Origin: Watersipora subatra
Taxonomy: Eukaryota > Bryozoa > Gymnolaemata > Cheilostomatida > Watersiporidae
Reading direction: 5' to 3'
Assembly (NCBI RefSeq): GCF_963576615.1
Contig: NC_088717.1
Coordinates: 37,080,802-37,144,801 of the forward strand
DNA length: 64,000 nt
Positions 52,201-61,200 of the stretch are shown piece by piece; within the stretch, counting starts at the first letter, position 1; every line of letters starts with the position of its first letter. The translations under genes and the position numbers were made by a program. The notes below the pieces were generated by a model, which saw nothing but the letters and a program-made list of their open reading frames with translations, ran no database searches and was not told where the DNA came from.

Positions 52201-55200
52201 AACCCAGTTAGGATACATATAAATTTTCATCATGGAAATGGCTCCATCCAAGAACAAAGCTGAACTTACAAAAACTTTACCTTATACAAATGTTTTTAAA
52301 TAAAAGTTCTGATAACAACATGATTATTCTTATTCAGATAATAATATCTAGGACGCAATTTGTTTATCCAGATAACCTCATCAAGAGAATAGGTACCTAA
52401 AACGTTTGATATGGAAATGGTAATATTGGAAAGACGCAGGTAAATGAAGGTGATTATTAAGGCTAAATTTATAAAACTTGTTTTATATGAGTGCTTCTAT
52501 ATAAAAGTTACGAAATATCAACTTAAATAACTGTTTGGGTGTTTCAATCAGTTTAATAATCTGAAATCCAAGGAAACTTTTGATATACTTCTAAAGAGGC
52601 AGGCAGCTACATTGTCCCAATGCTTGAAGTTTTTGATGGAATCCGAGCTAGGCTGAGCGAGTTAGTGTTTGCTAGCAGACTTTGTACATTAGTTTCATCT
52701 CATTAGCTAATTCTGTTAGTCTCGCGAGAACGTTCAATGCCTTCAGAAGTAACGTTATTAATAAGGTCACTATTGGGACAGAACAAAATCACTAAAATGG
52801 CTGCCCTAAACCACTGGTTGCCGAGATGATGCCATAGTATTGTATTCAGTCAAACCTTTTCATACAGAGTTAATACATCACAAGATTTGCCTTATATGCT
52901 GAAACATTTTGTGTATGGAAAAAAGTATTCTTTTTATAAAACGCTGTACCATGTTTAATTTGTTTCAAAGCTCAACAACCTGTGGTGAGTTTGGTGGGTA
53001 ATTACATAGCATTGAAGCCAATGCGTTGTACGAAACCTTCTGTAAAAAAACAAAAGCAAATACACTAAATTAACGCTTTAAATTAGCAAGTTAAATTAGA
53101 AATTTTGGTGATACGCTAAATTAACAAAATGATAATTAATCAAAAGATACTTAATCTTATTAAAAAAAATATGGATGGAAGGATAGACTTGGTAGTTAAT
53201 GATCAAGATAAACAAAGTAACTGGCTATAACTTGGACTAGTTTAAACCAGCTTTGCTTACTTCTGGCTATAACTTGGACAAGTTTAAACCAGCTTTGCTT
53301 ACTTCTGGCTATAACTTGGACTAGTTTAAACCAGCTTTGCTTACTTATATCTTTTTGTGTGTTTTATTTTTTACAATATATTCACTAATAAAGTTGCAAT
53401 GTTTCCTAAAACTTTCAACACTGTTAGAATGATTTTAGGTGCAGAGTTTAATATTTACTCAAATTTAACATCGCGTTTTGGAAAGTTTGCGTGTTTAAGT
53501 GATAATGACTCGGCGTTGAGAATATGCTATTCGACGACACATATTTTTGACACGCTAATGTTCAGATCGTGTGGAACTAGCAGCCGATTGTAATACTCCC
53601 ATAGTTTGTTGTTATTTTAATGCTGATGCATTACTGGTAGTATTGGACCTCCGCTCTACCCTATGACTGACTTATTATTTTTAATAGAATTGCTTTTTGC
53701 ATTAGAAAAGCGATGATAACGAACAGTCAAATTTTAATATTAAGATTGGCTAAAGAGGTTGGAGAAGCCCACTGATATCATAAGAGCTAATATCACTCCA
53801 GCCCTGCTGCAATGCCCGATAATGTTATCATATGCTTTTATACTAACTAGAAGTTGATAGATGTATACACAACAGGAGTCGACCCTGACCCGCCTAGCGC
53901 TCCGAGCAGCTCACTCGGAGATAGTCCCCTCATCTACAGTACTAATAAGCTATAAAACTCTTTCCTATTATGTAATTAGTACGGCGATGCGCAGTAGGGT
54001 GCTGCAGACAGTTGGTCTGACAGTCTGAAGTCCCGATAAAGTATGCCGAGCTAGACCCAGTAGCCGTGGAGACGATATCTATTTTTAGAAAAGGAATTTG
54101 CGCTAGCCGATGAATACAGTTGATAGGCTCGAGCCTTGATCACTATGGAGGTGTTTGAGATCAGAGGGTTGAATATTATATCTGGCTGAGAGTTTCTATC
54201 CCTTTTGTCTATATTGACTTTGACATTCAAGTGTGTGACAAGTGTTGTTAGTGCTACTGCATCCCTGACATAATATTATCTGTTCATGCATTGGCTCACT
54301 TTTAAACCTTTGTTTGATTTTCCACGTTACTCATTCATTTGCTGATAAGTTATCAATACAACTACTCTATGTACTCAACATCGATGTACATGTAGTTTAA
54401 CAGATCAATTCGGTGTACACATCAATCAATGACTATGGCTTTTTGTGAATTAATGGATCTGTGTCCATTTCGGTTTTACATGACATCATTGACTTATAAT
54501 ATCCAATATTGGCTACTATTTCCATGGAAACTTTCTTATCTAATTTTTTAAAGAAAAAATATTTGTTTGATTTAGGAATTATATTCATTGACTGTATTCA
54601 AGCACATGGTTTCTAGCGGAGATTCAAGTTCCAGGTTATAATTCGACTGAAATAAAAAGTTGAAGGTCAAATAAAACCTACATGATGTAAAGATATAACC
54701 TGATTTTTTTGTGATTAATTATTTTTAAAAACATAAAACTTCAGTTTTCCCACGACCAAACAGAGCGAAGCGATTGGTTGGGAGATTTATGATAAATGCA
54801 CATGTGCACACAACTCCCGAAAATTATTACTCAACAATGAGACGAACCCTTGAATCAAAATTTCATCAACAAATTTAACCATCGTTTGGTAGAGTCATTA
54901 AAGTATAATAACAATACAAAACACATACAAACCTATTTAAATATGTTACCAAGTCTTTTTAAACCGTTGTTATTATCTTAAAACTTACCCATCTGATCGG
55001 ATTATACACAAATAGACAGATTTATTTGGACGAAAATCGTTATTAAAACTTGTCAAGCCTCACTTTTATAAAAGTTAAGACCGAAAATTGAAACGCCGAG
55101 CGACAAAGAATAGAACGATTAAATCGTGCGCATTTCACGAAAGAATAACGTGCACTTTTCACCAGTCTATAGCATTGTCGAAGGTTTCGGTGATTAACGT

Positions 55201-58200
55201 AGGAGTACTGAAATCGTTTCATTTTTGCCGATTTCAAATTAACTCACATTTCAGACACATTTGAGTACTTTGGTATTCTAACTGATGTCCAACGCAGTGT
55301 AAGTAAAGGATATGACGATGATATTTTTTTCTAACGATTTTTATGAGATTACGATATTTAATTATAAGTTTGGATATTCTTCTTGATACTTCTTGATATT
55401 GTTAGCTATGACGTTTTGAAATGTAAACAAAATTGCGCATTGGTTTTCTATTATTACTGTATTACTATTACTAAGTTTGGATATTCTTTTTGATACTTCT
55501 TGATATTGTTAGCTATGACGTTTTTAAATGTAAACAAAATTGTTCATTAGTTTTCTATTATTACTGTATTACTATATTAATAATATTGGTTATTCTAATA
55601 ATATCAGTGCATTTTACTTCTAATATTGCATTTCTCCTATTGCAGGGGAGAGATATAAACATATAATCTTTTTTTTCATTATTGCTGTTTGTTGTATATA
55701 ATAACACCCACACCCAGTACATTACAGCTACCATTGCAGTTATCCTATTGCACTGCAGTGTCATTTGACTGCTAATATTGCATTTCTCAACCATCAGTAC
55801 CCTTTCTTTTTTCCAATATCACTTTGGTCGTGGGCTGTATGACAGTGGAATTTCTAGTTATTAATACAATTAAATATTTCATTACGATTACCTTAGCTCT
55901 TATATTTCACATTGTACAGCGTAAACTATTGGCGAGTATTTGCCGCTACACCTTGAGTAATTTCTAATACACCACATTCAAAATTTTCTAAACACCACGG
56001 TTTGGTTAGTGTAACAAAAATACAGGTAAAAAATGTTAAAACAATACAAAAGTTATAAATAGTATGCGAGCTAAGTTAGTTTGAAATATACGTAATCTAA
56101 TCCAGGGTAAGTTATTCTGTGCATCTTTATCACCTCCAAACCTACGCATAGGCGAGTCTAAACTTGTATTTGAGTGTCACTGAGGCCCATTAACAACAAA
56201 AACTTCATTTTATGTGTTAAGCTATTAATTTAGCTTTTTCCATGAATATTTATATACATTAGTTTTATATAATGAACTTGGTTTAATGCTATGCATAATT
56301 GCTTGCAATGTTTATTAAGGAGTTTTCAGAGACTTTTGGACTTCGATACAAATTAATTAAAAATACATATTATTCTTATACATGTAGCTATGTTTTATCC
56401 AACATAAAGTGACTTTAACATATGCATACCTCAGAACTTTCCAACTATCTATGTGTAAGTTTGACTGTAATTACAGTCAAACCTATACAACTGTGCATGT
56501 ATAGGTTTGACTGTAATTACAGTCAAATATATACAACTGAGCATGTGTATGTTTGACTGTAATCACAGTCAAACATATACAGCTTTGTATGTGTAGGTTT
56601 GTCTATAATTTCAATCAAACCTATACAACTTTGCATGTATAGGTTTGACTGTAATTAGTCAAACATATACAACTGTGCATGTATAGTTTTGACTGTAATT
56701 ACAGTCGATTCAAATCTGGGCTTTCAATGACTAATTTTATTCACACTGATAGAAGGTATTTGCACATTGAAATTTAATGTATTTTAATGACTATGCTTAA
56801 AGGACTGCATTTTTGCTTATGTAATCAAGTCATACCAACTCTGTGGTCACCGTCTGCTCTTAAATCTTAGTCATACCCTAGGACACATGTATTCGCGTCA
56901 TCTAACTTTCGCGTTTTCACGGAGTCATCCTTTCGTGAAAATTTCATGAGTGAAACTAAACTATCATAACGAACGAGCGAGAACGCGAAATTAAATAGCT
57001 TTGTTCATTAATATCCACAATAAAATCGTCATATAGAAGGACCTAGACGTCATTGATAGTCCAAGAAACAAATGGCAACAAGTGATCAAATTGAATTATC
57101 GATCTCGCCCACACATTTCTACCTGCGGTTTACAAATACAAACTAGTCCCAAATTGAAAATTTTTTCTTATTAGCGAACTGGACCTGAAGAATCTAATAA
57201 TCTGTTTGTTGCACTGCATTTATTTTCACATCACTATATTTTCGCACTCATCAAAGCTGCGAAATTAAGTTGCAGCGAAATTTTACTGTGTGCTACTCAT
57301 GAAACTAAATACTAGCGAAATAAAAGTGTCCTAGGGTACTAAATAAACAGAATCATTCTCTTTTTTTAAGAATATTCAAGTGCATCGTTAAACACTCCCT
57401 GCATGTTCTAGCGTGTTCTAAGAAGTGCTGATGGTAGTACTTCTGCACATAGCCAATGAGCTACAAATACTTATTTCACTTAAAGGGATTGTGCGCAATA
57501 AAATAAAAACATATGCACGCTAATTTGGTTTTGTAGGTGGAGAATGCTTCAAAGGAATTAGTAAAATGAAACCCAGTGATGAAATAACTAATAGAAAACT
57601 CTGTGATCATTATAGTGTTTATGTGTGAACAGTTTATATTGTTACAGTTCATTCATTGCTTTGAGCGAAGGTAAAAGTGTGAAATAGGCTTGAAATGAGA
57701 GCTGGGGCATAACATGAGAAATAATGCAGGAAATGAGGAGTCATAAGATAGGAGCTTGGTAATAATATGAGACGGGAATAAAAGGAAGCACAGGGCGTAC
57801 TATGAACTGGGGTATATAAAAAGAGAAGCAGACATAAAATAAACTTTAGGACTTAAAATGAGGAATGGGATATAAAAGTTCCTATGATCATTATTTGCCA
57901 CTCAGAAATAGTTTTAAAACCCGATGAGGTGATTGTCATGATTAAATCTATCGCTTTGAATGGGTATTTCCTTTCCTATTTGCTAATACTCTAATACTGT
58001 TGACTGTGACAATTTATTTTTACCAACATTCAAGTCTAACCTTTTACCGCTGCAACCATCCAACAATTTTATATTGATAATTAATGATATGTATGTAATT
58101 CACATAGCTGTATATTAATGCACTCTAGGCTTGTGGATATGTACATTTAGGTCACTGAAGGAGGTGAAAAAGGAAGAAAGGGATGCATTATGTAATGAGA

Positions 58201-61200
58201 TAAGAGATAATTGTGGTCATCTCTGTCCAATACTTTCCAGTACCTTGATGTGAGTACATACTTATGGTTCATGTATGCTAAACCCAACGTATGTCATCTA
58301 CTCATATTCACCCTAAAACGCTCAATGATGTTGGAATGATGAAACCACATGCTTTCAAGTGTCACCATGACACTTGCTCCCCTCTCACAGTGTCACTATG
58401 GAAGAGTCATGGTAAAGCCTCAGTAGTTCTACCCATCCATTGACATTTTCGACTTGCTTTCTAATACTTTCCTTTTCCAATACTTAATATCATTCCAGTC
58501 ATCATTGCTCATACATCGGCAACAGGTTTTCTGTCCGTTCTCTGCTGGCAGCAGTATATTAGGAACTACCGACAGCTATAGTTATTTGAATCTAACTACA
58601 GTCTAATATGCAATGAAAAAGTGTTACGGCATTCGCCAGTAAGTGCTGTGAGTCTACAGCATGATATTTATGACATCTACCATCATGTACTGCATCTTCT
58701 GCAAGCTAACCATCATGTACATGTAAGATGACACTCAACGGCATGTGCTGCCACATTCACCAGTGTATGTGATGTAACATACCAACTTGTGTTATTACAC
58801 CTACCAGCATGTATGGTGACATGTACCAGCAGACATCGACATGGGACAGGGGCATCGACTAGCATTTGCTCTGGCACCTACCAGCATGCGCTGTGACACC
58901 TAACAGCATGTGCCTTGACACCTATCAGCAAGCGCTGTTACACCTAACACCATATGCGGCAACATCAACTAGCAAGCGCTGTGACGCCTACCAATGTCTG
59001 CTGAGATACATATCAAGAGGTCCTGTGAAACCTATCAGCATGTGCTGTGACAACTATCAGCATGTGCTGTGACACCTATCAGTATGTAAATTGAGTACCA
59101 AAACTAGCTAGCAGTAGATGAAACTATTTTAGCAGTTTTTGCTCTGCATTGCAAAACTGTTATTTCAAACAAAATCTGTGTTTTTATACAACAAAAGACG
59201 CTGACACACATAGTAAACAAATGTTTTTATTGGCTATAGCTCGTGTTCGCAGATTCTTTGATGTGGATGGTAGGAATTTTTACAATTACTTGTTTTCATG
59301 TTGCAAAGACTTCTTGCCAAAAAGAACTATGACCCTGTTACGGTTGTTTATTATGCAAAGAGTCAGTTTTTCAACAGATTTTTGTGATAAGTTGAAACAG
59401 TAATCTTTAAAGAATTCAACCACTGTCGATGATATCCAATTTGCATTCAAAACCTTGTTTTATTTTCTACACTTACTACTCTGGTCAGTTTGCTATAACA
59501 AGATTCCCCTTAGTTTAATTTTAATTTGCGCCGAAAAATGTAAAAAGGTGTCAGATATGAAGTCTTCGAAAGTTTGTGAGTCTTCGAAACCTGGAGTAGG
59601 TTAGCGGCTAAGATATGCTTGACAGTTTATCAGTTGCTGAATTTACTTTGCCTTTGGTAAAACAATGAACTTAGTTTAATGAAGTGTGGAATTATCTTTT
59701 CCGACTGTATAAAAACCTGCCCGCAATTATTTTTGGAAAAAACAATATAGCGCACATAGGATATCTTACAATCGTAAAATACAGTAAATATTTAAGAAAG
59801 ATTCATGATGAAGTTGATGATATTGTCAATGATTCTCCCAACAATTCACTAACTAGCTAAATTCTAGTTCACGTTGGACTGCTACAGAATACTATCCACA
59901 GAGATTCGCTGGTAACAAGTGCTCGCTGTACACAAATCATCTTGCGCCGTACATGAACCAAGGCTTCTATAGTGCAGTCTTTCAACTCTAGATGACTTAG
60001 TACTGTTAGTGAATGATTCTGGACAAGACTTACGTTACCTTTTATGCCCTCTGCGTACCAGCTCTGTCAGTAACCTCTTGACAAACGAATCTTCTTCAGC
60101 TAATTGCATAGGTTGGTCACCTACAGGAAGTCCATTGAAGCCATGGATGGTTACCGTAGCAACTGTTTGTTAGGATGTCCTAGCCAGCCTTATTCCAAGC
60201 TTTCAATGTGACAGGCTTCATATAGGCTGAGTATCTTTGGCGAGTGTTAGATGATACGATCAAGGCTGCTAGGCATTACTAGATGTGATTACGAAACTGT
60301 TACTATTTATAGAATGTAGTTAACTCAAGTTCGCAAGCTCATCCGCAATGATTAGCCATTATGCTAGGGTGTGTTCGAAACTAGTTGAGCCATATGCTTG
60401 AGTATGAACGGCATAGACCAACCTAGGTGTTCTACTTTGATTTCCTATAGACTAGTCTAGGTATAGTAATTTGACTTTGAAAACAAAAATATTATTTTTA
60501 TGGCTCCAAAAATAAAAGCATGCAGCCATATAAGCTAAAAACTAAGAAGTGGGTTTAAGAAAGTCTCAGTAGTGTAGATTGCTAATCATTGCTACAAATT
60601 CACTAGATCCATATTGTTTTTGAAATCAATATTTATACTTACTAGTACCCTTTACCAATCTCATGCACTGTGAGAGATTGTCATGAGTAATAACTACATG
60701 TATCTGGAGAACTATCCAGTAAATTGTTAGGGTTCCTTAGTGGTGTAATGGTAGTGGGCTTACATTTGAATCTGATGCCTCAATCCTTATCGCGATCGCA
60801 CATACTGAATATGTACTTGCTATTATTAGTTAATATCACCTTTTACTTTTGTTATTTTTCAAAAAACATTTTTAAAGCTTATTTTTTCCCCATTTCATCT
60901 ATTGTTTTAATTTTTAAATGTGCCGCTTCAATTTCAATCGCACTGTTACGTTCCTATTCGGTTTCAGTAAACATTCTCCCTTCATTCGGTCAGACAAAGT
61001 ATCAGACAAAGAAGGACTCATTTTTACGTTTGTACCACTATTGAGAGGTACTTGTATCGTCTGTTGAAACTTTGAATACAACGAGCTTCTGCTGCAACAG
61101 CAAACTTTTTTATACACACAATTCCATGTACTCGTTGTTTATTTTTTCTTAATTCATTTGAATTGCACAAAAACGCTTTTCTCATGTTATGAAGGTTAAA

